Shown here: one piece after another, positions 1 to 6,769 of the stretch | Layout: the number at the start of each line of letters is the position of its first letter | Position numbering within the stretch: the stretch's first letter is position 1 | Assembly: GCA_025453715.1 (NCBI GenBank) | Contig: JALOPT010000028.1 | Coordinates: 1 to 15,732 of the forward strand | Length of the DNA stretch: 15,732 nt | Direction: 5' to 3' | From: Methanoregulaceae archaeon | Lineage (GTDB): Archaea > Halobacteriota > Methanomicrobia > Methanomicrobiales > Methanospirillaceae | Position numbers and translations under genes: made by a program | The notes under the pieces: model-generated | Database searches by the model: none | What the model was told of the DNA's origin: nothing | What the model saw: the letters and a program-made list of their open reading frames with translations, nothing else

Positions 1-2689
1 CGCCGTTCTCGATTATTGTTATACCGGTAATTGCCAGGATCTCACGTGAAAGATGGAGTCCGAACCCGGTATTTTTCCCAAAACCAAGTTCAAAAAGATT
101 ATTTTTATCTTCAATAGAGATCCCTTTGCCATCGTCTTCATACATAATCTTAGTCGAGAGGCTGGTTTCCGACGAAGAGATCCTGATCATCATCATCTTC
201 TCACCCCCGTAATTCAGTGAATTCTGGACCAGGTTGTAAAATACCTTTTCGAACATCGGATCGGCGAATACCTCAACCTCCCGGGAGTCATAGAGGATTT
301 CGATACCATCCGTTGGCAGCAATAATACTCCCCTCCTGACCGTATCGTTCACGCTCTGCCATACAGGTGCCTTGATGCCGATGTTCTGGTAATCTCTCAT
401 GAATGAAAGTTGTTCCTTGATTATCCACACAATTTTTTTCTCTTTTTCAATGAACTCCCTCATCTGATCGGGTGCGTGTATACTGTCAACCGACAGCTCG
501 ATGTACCCGTGGAGTGCAGTCAGCTGGTTAAGGATATCATGCCGTGTGATATTATTCATCAGATGGAGCTTGCGGTTGGACTTCTGAAGGGCCTCCTCTG
601 CACGCCGCCGCCTGATTACATTCCACAGGCCGTTCATCAGGAGGGTCAGCTCTTTAGCATCCGTATCATTATAGTCAGAAGGCTTGTTACCTACACCGGC
701 AACCAGTACAATATTGGTGCCATCAAAAACCGGGACATTCATGTGCCGGCTTATATGGACGTGCCCTTCGGGATATCCCTTCTTCAGAGGATTAGGTGCG
801 GAATAATCGTTGGTAACCACCGCTTTTCTCTGCCTGATGGCCTCGCCCCACAACCCTGTTGCAGCAACCTTGTATTCAATGGGTTTTTTACTGATGGCAC
901 ACTCCTTCATTGCGCTTTCAGACCAGGCATACATGGTTAGGACTGATTCATCTTCGCTGACAAAAGCAAGGTACCCTACCGTACTTCCGGTCATCTTAAC
1001 CCCTTCCTCAATTGCATAGATTAAGAGGTCTTTCTGGGAATTTTCATTCATCTGGTAAAATTTAACCAGGGCCTCCAGGCGTGATTCCTCACGTTGTAAT
1101 TCAGCTCTTGATTTTTCAAGTGCAATTTCGGTATTTTTTCGTTCGGTGACATCCCTGCCGACGGACTGGTATTCCCTGACCCTCCCTGCATCATCAAAAA
1201 TTGCCCGGTCAGACCACTGCTGCCAGCGGAGCTCTCCGCCTGGCAGAAGTATTGCATGTTCAATCGTGCCAACAGGATTGGAAACGGTGAGGGAAGAGAG
1301 AAATTTCTGCATCCGTGCCCTGTCCTCTTCCGGCATATCGGGAATAAACTTCCTGCCGATGATCTCCTCTTTTTTAATGCCAAAATACCTGCAGTATGCG
1401 TCATTCGCAAAAATATGTGTCCCGTCAGGAAGGAACCGGGAGACTAATTCCGTTTGGTCTTCCACCACGTTCCGGTAACGGGTCTCGCTTTCCTTCAGTG
1501 CCTCCTCGATGTTTTTCTGCTCGGTAAAGTCCCTGCCGACGGACTGGTATTCGACCAGTGCCCCGGTCTCATCAAAAATTGCCCGGTCGCTCCAGCGTTG
1601 CCACCGTACCTGCCCGTCATCCATGATAATGCGGTGGGTTACGGCAGCGACAGGGTTATCCCTTGTTAATGATGCAAAATGCTCCCGTACAAGGTTCTTA
1701 TCTGCTTCAGGTATACGTGGTGAGAATTTTCCCCCGACAATCTCATCCCGGCTCTGGTTGAAATACCGGCAATATGCATCGTTGACGAAAACGTGTGTCC
1801 CGTTGGGTGAAAACCTGCAGATAAATTCTTTCTGTTCTTCGACCACGTTCCTGTACTGCTGCTCACTTGCCCCGAGTGCAGTCTCTATTGTTTTTCTCTC
1901 TGTAATATCCCGTATTGATTCAATGGCTCCCGCAATATCGCCTTTTTTATCGTACAGGATCGAGGCTTTCCCAAGGAGAAATTTTTTTGTGCCGAGAGGA
2001 CGCGGGAGGGAAGTCTCCGCAATCAGGACATCTCCCTCTTTTTTAATTATTGAATAGTATTGTGTGGTCAGATCATCATCAGATTTAAAAACCAGGTCGA
2101 TAAGAATCGGGCGGCGTTCACCGTAGAACGGGATCGCATACTCATAATTACCTTTACCAAGCATATCTGCAGCCGGGACTCCTGTCATCTCCTCAATTGC
2201 CCGGTTCCATGCAATCACGCTCCCCTCTTTATCAATTGCAAGCGTGGCATCAGGCAGGAAATTAATAATGTCTGCCATCCGCTGTTTAGACTCATCCAGC
2301 TGGTCCTCGGTTCTTTTTTTATCAACAGCGGCCTTGATTTTGTGACCAAGCTCAACAAACTGGGATTTGGGCTCCCCCCCTTTCTGAAGATAGAAATTTG
2401 CACCGTTATTTATTGCTTCGATAGCGACATCTTCTCTTCCTCTTCCCGTAAAAAGGATAAACGGGATATTTCCGTGGATCTTCCGGACAGTTTTCAAAAA
2501 TATAATACCGTCCATGTCCGGCATCTGGTAATCAGCTACAATCACATCAAAAGTCCGGGACTTCAGCAATTCAAGTCCACCAGTTGCGGATAAGGAAGTC
2601 TGCACCTCGAATTCAGGTAACTGCTCAAGAAATTTTTTTGCTATTTTAAGAAGTACAGGTTCATCATCGACACAGAGGACTGAATACAA
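1..2689 (-). CDS. Hybrid sensor histidine kinase: receiver, three PAS, GAF, HisKA, HATPase (3'-partial)
   Basis: I translated this minus-strand frame from 2689 to the window edge and found about 896 codons without a stop; the C-terminus lies outside. Domains in order: receiver 1-120 (acidic D8/D9, phosphoacceptor D53, T81, K103), PAS 132-266, PAS 275-391, PAS 402-518, GAF about 538-690, a dimerisation helix with likely phospho-His H717 in the context ITRHDILNQL, and a HATPase domain with N box (NLVQNSLNYG, about 817-826), D box (EDDGKGI, near 851) and G box (GFGKNTGFGLHLSREIL, 866-882). No membrane segment is visible, so it should be a cytoplasmic sensor. The N-terminal receiver places it downstream of, or in feedback with, another kinase. 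PAS2 and PAS3 are clearly a tandem duplication. No in-frame ATG precedes the receiver. The TTG at 2689-2687, with GGTGGGG eight bases upstream, is the best start. Signal and target are unknown. Confidence 0.93.
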   Translation of the reverse strand, partial: MYSVLCVDDEPVLLKIAKKFLEQLPEFEVQTSLSATGGLELLKSRTFDVIVADYQMPDMDGIIFLKTVRKIHGNIPFILFTGRGREDVAIEAINNGANFYLQKGGEPKSQFVELGHKIKAAVDKKRTEDQLDESKQRMADIINFLPDATLAIDKEGSVIAWNRAIEEMTGVPAADMLGKGNYEYAIPFYGERRPILIDLVFKSDDDLTTQYYSIIKKEGDVLIAETSLPRPLGTKKFLLGKASILYDKKGDIAGAIESIRDITERKTIETALGASEQQYRNVVEEQKEFICRFSPNGTHVFVNDAYCRYFNQSRDEIVGGKFSPRIPEADKNLVREHFASLTRDNPVAAVTHRIIMDDGQVRWQRWSDRAIFDETGALVEYQSVGRDFTEQKNIEEALKESETRYRNVVEDQTELVSRFLPDGTHIFANDAYCRYFGIKKEEIIGRKFIPDMPEEDRARMQKFLSSLTVSNPVGTIEHAILLPGGELRWQQWSDRAIFDDAGRVREYQSVGRDVTERKNTEIALEKSRAELQREESRLEALVKFYQMNENSQKDLLIYAIEEGVKMTGSTVGYLAFVSEDESVLTMYAWSESAMKECAISKKPIEYKVAATGLWGEAIRQRKAVVTNDYSAPNPLKKGYPEGHVHISRHMNVPVFDGTNIVLVAGVGNKPSDYNDTDAKELTLLMNGLWNVIRRRRAEEALQKSNRKLHLMNNITRHDILNQLTALHGYIELSVDSIHAPDQMREFIEKEKKIVWIIKEQLSFMRDYQNIGIKAPVWQSVNDTVRRGVLLLPTDGIEILYDSREVEVFADPMFEKVFYNLVQNSLNYGGEKMMMIRISSSETSLSTKIMYEDDGKGISIEDKNNLFELGFGKNTGFGLHLSREILAITGITIIENG

Positions 2690-2735
2690 GGTGATTGCCC
2701 CACCAATTGGTAATAATAAGAGAAGGTGAGTCAGA

Positions 2736-2745
2736 TATGATAAAA
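2736..2745 (-). promoter_or_regulatory. Possible TATA box for the histidine kinase gene
   Basis: On the minus strand TTTTATCATA lies about 47 bases ahead of the TTG start. This would put a transcript start near 2714 and give a leader of roughly 25 bases that includes the GGTGGGG ribosome-binding site. It rests on spacing and base composition alone. Confidence 0.3.
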
Positions 2746-2936
2746 TCTGTGATAGGAGTAAACCTTTAATGGAAAAATTAATTAATGTCCATGGAAACTA
2801 AGTATCAGGCTCTTTCTGGGACCTTTATCTTCCCCGGTTGCCGTGCCACACCCCTTGACAGCCTTATACGCCCGGAGTTGTAGTTCTGTAATCTGTTGTA
2901 CTGTCTATTTTCTGTTCCTAAGAGATGTTGAGCGTA

Positions 2937-3113
2937 TCAACAATCCTTGAGAAGAAGTTTCCCGGAAACTGTTTGCATCCCCGTGTTGAGATATCGCTGA
3001 TAACCATATTTTAGTCCCTCCGGGGATGCGAGAAATTTTTTCACCGTGTCCTGTCCTCCGGGTGGCTGGAGCATCTGGGGCATCCCACCACCTATACTAT
3101 CTAACAAATCCAT
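2937..3113 (-). CDS. Small protein of 58 residues, function unknown
   Basis: This short minus-strand frame fills part of the otherwise empty gap between the kinase and the PKD gene. It reads ATG to TGA and begins MDLLDSIGGGMPQMLQPPGG. The middle is QDTVKKFLASPEGLKYGYQ and the end is KLLLKDC. The composition looks protein-like: a Gly/Pro/Met-rich N-terminus, then a charged, probably helical second half with alternating Lys and hydrophobic residues. A purine-rich stretch (ACGGGGATGAA) abuts the ATG and could act as a ribosome-binding site, though the spacing is short. No domain is recognised, and no signal peptide or membrane segment is visible. A longer frame on the other strand (3046-3270) looks like its antisense shadow. 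Coding status is uncertain; conservation in relatives would decide it. Confidence 0.45.
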   Translation of the reverse strand: MDLLDSIGGGMPQMLQPPGGQDTVKKFLASPEGLKYGYQRYLNTGMQTVSGKLLLKDC

Positions 3114-3272
3114 TTCATCCCCGTCTGATTATTCTTTTACTACCGGCATTTCATCCATTACGGCATTGATTATCATAATGGATAATCCGGGAAAATATGT
3201 TCAGTGTTGCTCTGCCGGAAAAAAATCAGCCTTCAATGGGCGGAATCCCGAAATTTTAATCCGGAAATAGGA

Positions 3273-3300
3273 GTTTTTAAATTGGAAAATGTAATATATA
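3273..3300 (+). promoter_or_regulatory. A+T-rich promoter region of the PKD protein gene
   Basis: Two TATA-like boxes are present, TTTTTAAAT at about 3274-3282 and AATATATA at 3293-3300. The second sits only 15 bases before the GTG at 3315 and predicts a transcript start near 3322, inside the open frame. The first predicts a start near 3305, compatible with a near-leaderless message beginning at the ATG at 3310 or the GTG at 3315. The arrangement bears on whether the annotated N-terminus is real. Confidence 0.45.
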
Positions 3301-3314
3301 ACTAACAATATGCG

Positions 3315-4421
3315 GTGGAAACTTTCGAAAGAGGCCTCGTGGTAATCCCGGTGTGTGCAGCAAACACGACCCAGACGACATCGCCTACCCAGACGGCCGT
3401 CCCTGCGACTACTGCTGTCCCTACGACCTCGGTACCCACAACGACCCAGACAACGAGTCCTGTAACAACTACAACGACAACATCCGTATCAACCACTCAG
3501 ACTACTGTACCTGCGACCTCGCAGACCACATCTGTCACAACAACAGCCACAACCGTGGCTGCACAAACGCAGGGGAACCCGGTGGTTGCGTTCTATGCTG
3601 ATACTACTGAAGGGCCTGCACCACTCGATGTACAGTTCACTGACATGTCGTTAGGTGGCCCGACTTCGTGGAGCTGGGACTTTGGTGACGGTACTTCAGA
3701 TAATGTCCAGCACCCGTCCCACGTCTACCAGGATGAAGGGACGTATACCGTCAGGCTGACAGCCACGACCAGGACGGGCAGTGCATCGGCTACCCGGAGC
3801 GGCTACATTGTCGTTGAAGCGGCACCGACAACAACCGCTACCACAACCGCAACAGCGACCGCAACGACTACTTCCGCATCATCCATAACCGGTCTTCTTG
3901 CAGCTTTCACGGGTTCACCCCGGAACGGGACCGCTCCCCTGACCGTGGTTTTCACTGATACAACTGTCGGGACCCCCGCTGCCTGGAAATGGGACTTTGG
4001 TGATGGTGCATCTGAAACCACACAAAACCCGGTACATGTCTATAAAAAAGTCGGGACCTATACGGTTACCCTGACGGTCAATTCGTCCGGTGCCGGAAAA
4101 ACGGTTAAACAGGTGGATTTCATCACGGTAAGCTCCCCCTACGACTCAATGCCGACCGAAGGGACCTCTTCCGCTCCCCAGAGTAATAGTTACCAGGTAA
4201 GAACGCAGGCAAATCAGGCGGCGGGTTCTGATTCGGGTTCAGGACAAAATAATGTGGGTAAAACGAAGACAGCGACACCTACCCTTACCGGAAAAGCCTG
4301 GCTTGAATATGAAAAACAGAGAATGGCAGAAGTCGATGCACTCGCAGCCAACCAGACGCAGAAAGATATTATTTCACAGATTATTGATTTTTTCAAGGGC
4401 CTGTTTCCGTTTATAAAATAA
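3315..4421 (+). CDS. Thr-rich surface protein with two PKD domains, N-terminus apparently damaged
   Basis: The product has 368 residues. Residues 17-86 are a Thr/Pro/Ser-rich, probably glycosylated stalk. PKD domain 1 spans about 88-168, with the signature SWSWDFGDGTS (WDFGDG at 121-126) and the YTVRLTA strand. A second Thr/Ala linker covers 169-192. PKD domain 2 spans about 194-273 (WDFGDG at 226-231, YTVTLTV). A polar tail follows, ending in a helix (KDIISQIIDFFKGLFPFIK) that could pack against a membrane or partner. PKD repeats are Ig-like folds common in archaeal cell-surface and adhesion proteins, so an extracellular role is expected. The frame opens at GTG 3315, after an in-frame stop at 3303. 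The N-terminus METFERGLVVIPVCAANTTQ looks like the last part of a signal peptide (LVVIPVCA) without its basic start and most of its core. An ATG in another frame at 3310 encodes MRWKLSK, a typical basic start, so a frameshift or deletion is suspected. Confidence 0.85.
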   Translation: METFERGLVVIPVCAANTTQTTSPTQTAVPATTAVPTTSVPTTTQTTSPVTTTTTTSVSTTQTTVPATSQTTSVTTTATTVAAQTQGNPVVAFYADTTEGPAPLDVQFTDMSLGGPTSWSWDFGDGTSDNVQHPSHVYQDEGTYTVRLTATTRTGSASATRSGYIVVEAAPTTTATTTATATATTTSASSITGLLAAFTGSPRNGTAPLTVVFTDTTVGTPAAWKWDFGDGASETTQNPVHVYKKVGTYTVTLTVNSSGAGKTVKQVDFITVSSPYDSMPTEGTSSAPQSNSYQVRTQANQAAGSDSGSGQNNVGKTKTATPTLTGKAWLEYEKQRMAEVDALAANQTQKDIISQIIDFFKGLFPFIK

Positions 4422-4427
4422 TTTTTT

Positions 4428-4455
4428 CAGGGCTAATCCTGGAACAGGAGCCCTG
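4428..4455. repeat. Inverted repeat after the PKD gene
   Basis: CAGGGCT at 4428-4434 and AGCCCTG at 4449-4455 form a perfect 7-bp stem with a 14-base loop, starting 6 bases after the PKD stop codon. A T-run precedes rather than follows it on the plus strand, so it is not a classical terminator. It may mark the 3' end of the PKD message or a processing site. Confidence 0.4.
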
Positions 4456-4473
4456 ATTTCACCGGATATACGG

Positions 4474-4923
4474 TTGGTGCCCTTGTTTATCAGGTCAATT
4501 GTTGTCAATTCCTCGTCTGAACCAGTATCCCAGGCGATAGAAATACAATTATCTGCTTTCTTTGTATCCCTTAAACCCGGGCAGAAAACAACCCTGATAC
4601 GCTTGACAGCATGTGAGAAAGAACACGGTCTTTTAATCCATGTTGAGGATGACTGGAACGGTTTCAGCGAAGCAGATAAAGAATCCGCCTTTAAACTGAA
4701 AAGAGGTGGTGAGAATAATGACCTCTTCATTATCAGGGAGATAATTACGCTGGCAGGCAGTTCTCTTGAGGAGACTGGGATCCCGGGCCAGGGTGCATGG
4801 TCTGAGATCGGTTCCCCATTGTCGTATTACCGTATACCAGCCGTTCCGCCGCAGGATATCAGTGGGAATGCTGTCAAAAAATGTAACTATTCTTCGGATT
4901 TTTGGAAATTACATGGGGGATAG
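4474..4923 (+). CDS. Degenerate histidine-kinase ATPase-like protein (possible pseudokinase fragment)
   Basis: The 149-residue product resembles the C-terminal catalytic domain of methanogen histidine kinases. TTLIRLTACEKEHGLLIHV followed by EDDWNGFSEADK (58-69) matches the strand and D box, where family members have EDDGxGI-xxxDK. NNDLFIIREIITLAG followed by SSLEETGIPGQGAW (81-109) matches the usual GLFLxREILxITG...ETGxPGKGA ending, and LSYYRI matches the usual final PKGAYRF. The N-box Asn motif is not recognisable where it should lie (about 25-38), the D-box Gly is Trp61, and the glycine-rich G box has collapsed to GGENNDLF. ATP binding is therefore unlikely. No receiver, PAS or dimerisation helix remains. 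The frame has stayed open, so it may be a retained pseudo-ATPase partner of the response regulator that follows, or a decaying remnant. The start is weak: TTG 4474 or GTG 4477. Confidence 0.55.
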   Translation: MVPLFIRSIVVNSSSEPVSQAIEIQLSAFFVSLKPGQKTTLIRLTACEKEHGLLIHVEDDWNGFSEADKESAFKLKRGGENNDLFIIREIITLAGSSLEETGIPGQGAWSEIGSPLSYYRIPAVPPQDISGNAVKKCNYSSDFWKLHGG

Positions 4924-4930
4924 AAAAAAC

Positions 4931-4940
4931 ACATATATTT
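4931..4940 (+). promoter_or_regulatory. TATA box of the response regulator gene
   Basis: ACATATATTT lies about 35-40 bases ahead of the ATG at 4974, predicting a transcript start near 4960. The response regulator can thus be expressed independently of the degenerate ATPase gene upstream. Confidence 0.5.
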
Positions 4941-4950
4941 CATCCGGACT

Positions 4951-4964
4951 AACAGGTACCTGTT
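4951..4964. promoter_or_regulatory. 14-bp perfect palindrome over the predicted transcript start
   Basis: AACAGGTACCTGTT is its own reverse complement. It lies 11-24 bases downstream of the TATA box and 9 bases before the ATG. That position suits a homodimeric repressor blocking polymerase recruitment or start. A hairpin in the short leader is the alternative. Confidence 0.45.
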
Positions 4965-4973
4965 CCCCTGAAA

Positions 4974-5342
4974 ATGCCCGAAATCCTCCTTGTTGATGAT
5001 GATCCTGATATTCTTGATATTATAAGGCTTAATCTGGAAGTTGATCCCGGTAACCGGGTAGACGTGTGTCAATCTGGCCAGGAAGCAATCCGGTTAGCAA
5101 GGGAGAAGAATTACAAGGTCATCATCACAGACATTCGGATGCCGATAATGAATGGCATCGAATTAATAAAAGAACTACGTGCCATGGGATGCGATTCAAT
5201 TGTGATCGTATACTCTGGCCAGGGCATGGGTTCCGATATCAGGGAAGCACTCAATAGTGGCGCAGACTATTACCTGCGGAGAGGAGGGGACCCGGATAAG
5301 GAATTTTCTGAACTCCATAGGATCATCCGGAAAACTCATTAA
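4974..5342 (+). CDS. Single-domain response regulator (CheY-like receiver)
   Basis: The 122-residue product is a stand-alone receiver domain. It has the acidic cluster D8-D9-D10, the phosphoacceptor D53 in ITDIRMPIMNG, and S81 at the Thr/Ser switch position. At the position of the invariant Lys it has Arg103 (YYLRRGGDP), whereas the kinase receiver at 1-2689 keeps Lys103 in exactly the same alignment (FYLQKGGEP). Lys to Arg at this site usually alters phosphorylation-driven activation, so signalling may be atypical. No output domain follows, as in many archaeal regulators that act by protein contact or phosphotransfer. It has its own TATA box and palindrome, and lies 50 bases after a degenerate kinase ATPase domain, which may be its partner or the leftover of its kinase. 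The ATG at 4974 is the natural start. Confidence 0.9.
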   Translation: MPEILLVDDDPDILDIIRLNLEVDPGNRVDVCQSGQEAIRLAREKNYKVIITDIRMPIMNGIELIKELRAMGCDSIVIVYSGQGMGSDIREALNSGADYYLRRGGDPDKEFSELHRIIRKTH

Positions 5343-5440
5343 AAACGCATAGTACATCTTATCTCTGACTTTTCTTCGTGTTTGTCCGTTTATATCGACA
5401 GGGGCCGGCTGATTTATTGATCCACCGGAATTCTCTGCGA

Positions 5441-5809
5441 TTATCCCGTCGTAACAATATAGGCAAGCCTGCTATAGAATCCGGCCGCAAGTAAAAGAAA
5501 CAGCGTCATGGAAGCCAATATGCCGGTATAAAACAGAAATGACAACGTATCACGATCTTTAGTGCTGTCAAAGATCCATTTCCCGGTACCCGCCAGTATC
5601 AGGCCAAAAAGGGCGTTGATGGTGGCTACCGACAGTGCAAATGAGATTGTCCAGGAATTAAGTAACACCATCAGGAACGGGACAATAATAAGCCCGATCC
5701 CTACTCCAGCAAGAATAACCGCGATAATAACCTTGATCCAGTCAGCTACCCCGACTAGTTTCCAGTCTTTACGAAACCTGTAGTAGTCCCCGTAGATATC
5801 ACTAATCAT
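5441..5809 (-). CDS. Small integral membrane protein, unknown family
   Basis: From the ATG at 5809 the product has 122 residues: a short polar, aromatic-rich N-terminus (MISDIYGDYYRFRKDWK), then three hydrophobic segments. The first two (IKVIIAVILAGVGIGLIIV, then FLMVLLNSWTISFALSVAT running into INALFGLILAG) form a helical pair. The third is FLFYTGILASMTLFLLLAAGF near the C-terminus. The frame is open further, to ATGs at 5842 and 5881. However, a good TATA box (TTGTATAAA read on the plus strand, 5869-5877) lies inside that extension and predicts a transcript start near 5848, so the ATG at 5881 would be upstream of the message. I prefer 5809; 5842 remains possible. It lies downstream of the HdeD-family gene on the same strand, but its own TATA box argues for separate transcription. 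Function is not recognised. Confidence 0.75.
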   Translation of the reverse strand: MISDIYGDYYRFRKDWKLVGVADWIKVIIAVILAGVGIGLIIVPFLMVLLNSWTISFALSVATINALFGLILAGTGKWIFDSTKDRDTLSFLFYTGILASMTLFLLLAAGFYSRLAYIVTTG

Positions 5810-5868
5810 AGTATGTTCACGTTCCCGGGTCTTTCCGCCCATTCTGTCATACTGACTGTCTAGGAAAT

Positions 5869-5877
5869 TGTATAAAG
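5869..5877 (-). promoter_or_regulatory. TATA box of the small membrane protein gene
   Basis: TTTATACAA on the minus strand predicts a transcript start near 5848. It lies a few bases inside the longest open frame, which helps reject the upstream ATG at 5881. Confidence 0.45.
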
Positions 5878-5947
5878 GCATCAGGGTACCGGAGTGCCCG
5901 CACCAGGTGTTACAATGCAGGGCTGTACGTTATCGTATACCCATACC

Positions 5948-6508
5948 TTATGCAGTGGTCATTTTCCGGAACTGGAATGCCATGATTATTGTGATTATCC
6001 CTCCGACAACCCCGAACCCGCCGAAGATGAACGGGAGCATAGCAACAGCGATGAGTGGGTATGCGAGCAACAGGATACCAAATATAATCGCGAGCAACCC
6101 GAGGAGCCCTGAACCCCAGTCCTTCGTACCGAATGCCTGTGCAAGGTGTACTGCTCCGATCAGAAGTCCCCACACCCCTATAAATATCACAAGCATCGCC
6201 GGCAGCAGCAGGGTGCTGTACAAGGGGTAGGTCAGGATCACGATCCCGGCGATTATCCCGAGAATACCGATTAAAAGCTTCCACCCCAGGTTTGAGCGGT
6301 CAATAATAAGACTGATAATTCCGAAAATACCGCTGATAAACCAGTATGCCCCGACAAACGTGACTACCAGCATCAGTGTGAGATAAGGCCATGAAAGGAA
6401 GGCAATGCCCAGTATTAGTACAGCGATCCCGAGGACCAGGATGATCCACCAGGGATAGAGTGCTATTTCACCCATTTTGTTTTCAGATGATCCAACCGTT
6501 TCTGTCAT
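5948..6508 (-). CDS. HdeD-family (DUF308) six-helix membrane protein
   Basis: The 186-residue product has a short polar N-terminus (MTETVGSSENKMGE) and six closely spaced hydrophobic helices arranged as three hairpins. Recognisable segments are WWIILVLGIAVLILGIAFL, LTLMLVVTFVGAYWFISG, LLIGILGIIAGIVILTYPL, LPAMLVIFIGVWGLLIGAV, LLGLLAIIFGILLLAYPL and a last Gly-rich helix ending in FRKMTTA. The repeated pattern G-I-hydrophobic-AYP/TYP/SWP at helix ends is characteristic of HdeD/DUF308. E. coli HdeD is linked to acid resistance at high cell density; archaeal members are mostly uncharacterised. GGGGGAT a few bases before the ATG is a good ribosome-binding site, and a TATA box lies at 6571-6580. 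The nearby decarboxylase/antiporter pair makes an acid or envelope stress role attractive but unproven. Confidence 0.85.
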   Translation of the reverse strand: MTETVGSSENKMGEIALYPWWIILVLGIAVLILGIAFLSWPYLTLMLVVTFVGAYWFISGIFGIISLIIDRSNLGWKLLIGILGIIAGIVILTYPLYSTLLLPAMLVIFIGVWGLLIGAVHLAQAFGTKDWGSGLLGLLAIIFGILLLAYPLIAVAMLPFIFGGFGVVGGIITIIMAFQFRKMTTA

Positions 6509-6570
6509 ATGATCCCCCGGGGCCTACAGGGGAAAGACCCCCCATGAGCCCTGCAGACTCTCTGATCTCG

Positions 6571-6580
6571 CTTTATAAGA
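6571..6580 (-). promoter_or_regulatory. TATA box of the HdeD-family gene
   Basis: TCTTATAAAG on the minus strand lies about 63 bases ahead of the ATG at 6508. It predicts a leader of about 40 bases containing the GGGGGAT ribosome-binding site. Confidence 0.5.
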
Positions 6581-6698
6581 CCAGATTTAGTGTATCTTTA
6601 CCATACATACTTAATGATTACCAGTATCCGTTATGCCCAGTACATGGAATTTAGAAAAAGGATTTTAGGGAAGGAGATTTCTCACCAGGGAAAGAAGG

Positions 6699-6727
6699 CT
6701 TACCGGCCGGTAAGGGAAAAAAGATCA
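6699..6727 (-). terminator. Candidate terminator of the six-gene operon
   Basis: CTTACCGGCCGGTAAG (6699-6714) is a perfect 16-bp palindrome able to fold as a 6-bp stem with a GGCC loop. It lies 55 bases after the last stop of the minus-strand operon. On that strand it is flanked by a T-run (TTTTTTCCC, about 6716-6724) before it and a pyrimidine-rich stretch (CCTTCTTTCCC) after it. The U-tract plus hairpin fits a 3' end, though archaeal termination depends mainly on the U-tract. Confidence 0.4.
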
Positions 6728-6769
6728 AATGAAAGAATAGTGGAATCCACCCGGGGCACGGGGCCATCC

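Noticed and set aside
410..2593. Several plus-strand frames of 60-180 codons across the kinase gene
   Set aside because: The minus strand is one uninterrupted kinase frame with all family motifs; the plus frames have no recognisable domains and are antisense shadows.
3046..3270. 74-codon plus-strand frame before the PKD gene
   Set aside because: Low-complexity Ser/Ile/Pro composition and no ribosome-binding site; it lies largely opposite the better 58-residue minus-strand candidate.
3365..3560. Repetitive ACN-rich DNA as a possible CRISPR or satellite array
   Set aside because: It encodes a Thr-rich stalk in frame; there are no regular repeat-spacer units.
3353..3601. 82-codon plus-strand frame rich in Cys, Asp and Tyr inside the PKD gene
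   Set aside because: An alternative frame of the ACN-rich Thr stalk; the codon repeat alone generates the odd composition.
5810..5881. N-terminal 24-residue extension of the small membrane protein (ATG 5881)
   Set aside because: A good TATA box lies inside it, so the message should start downstream of that ATG; kept only as an alternative.
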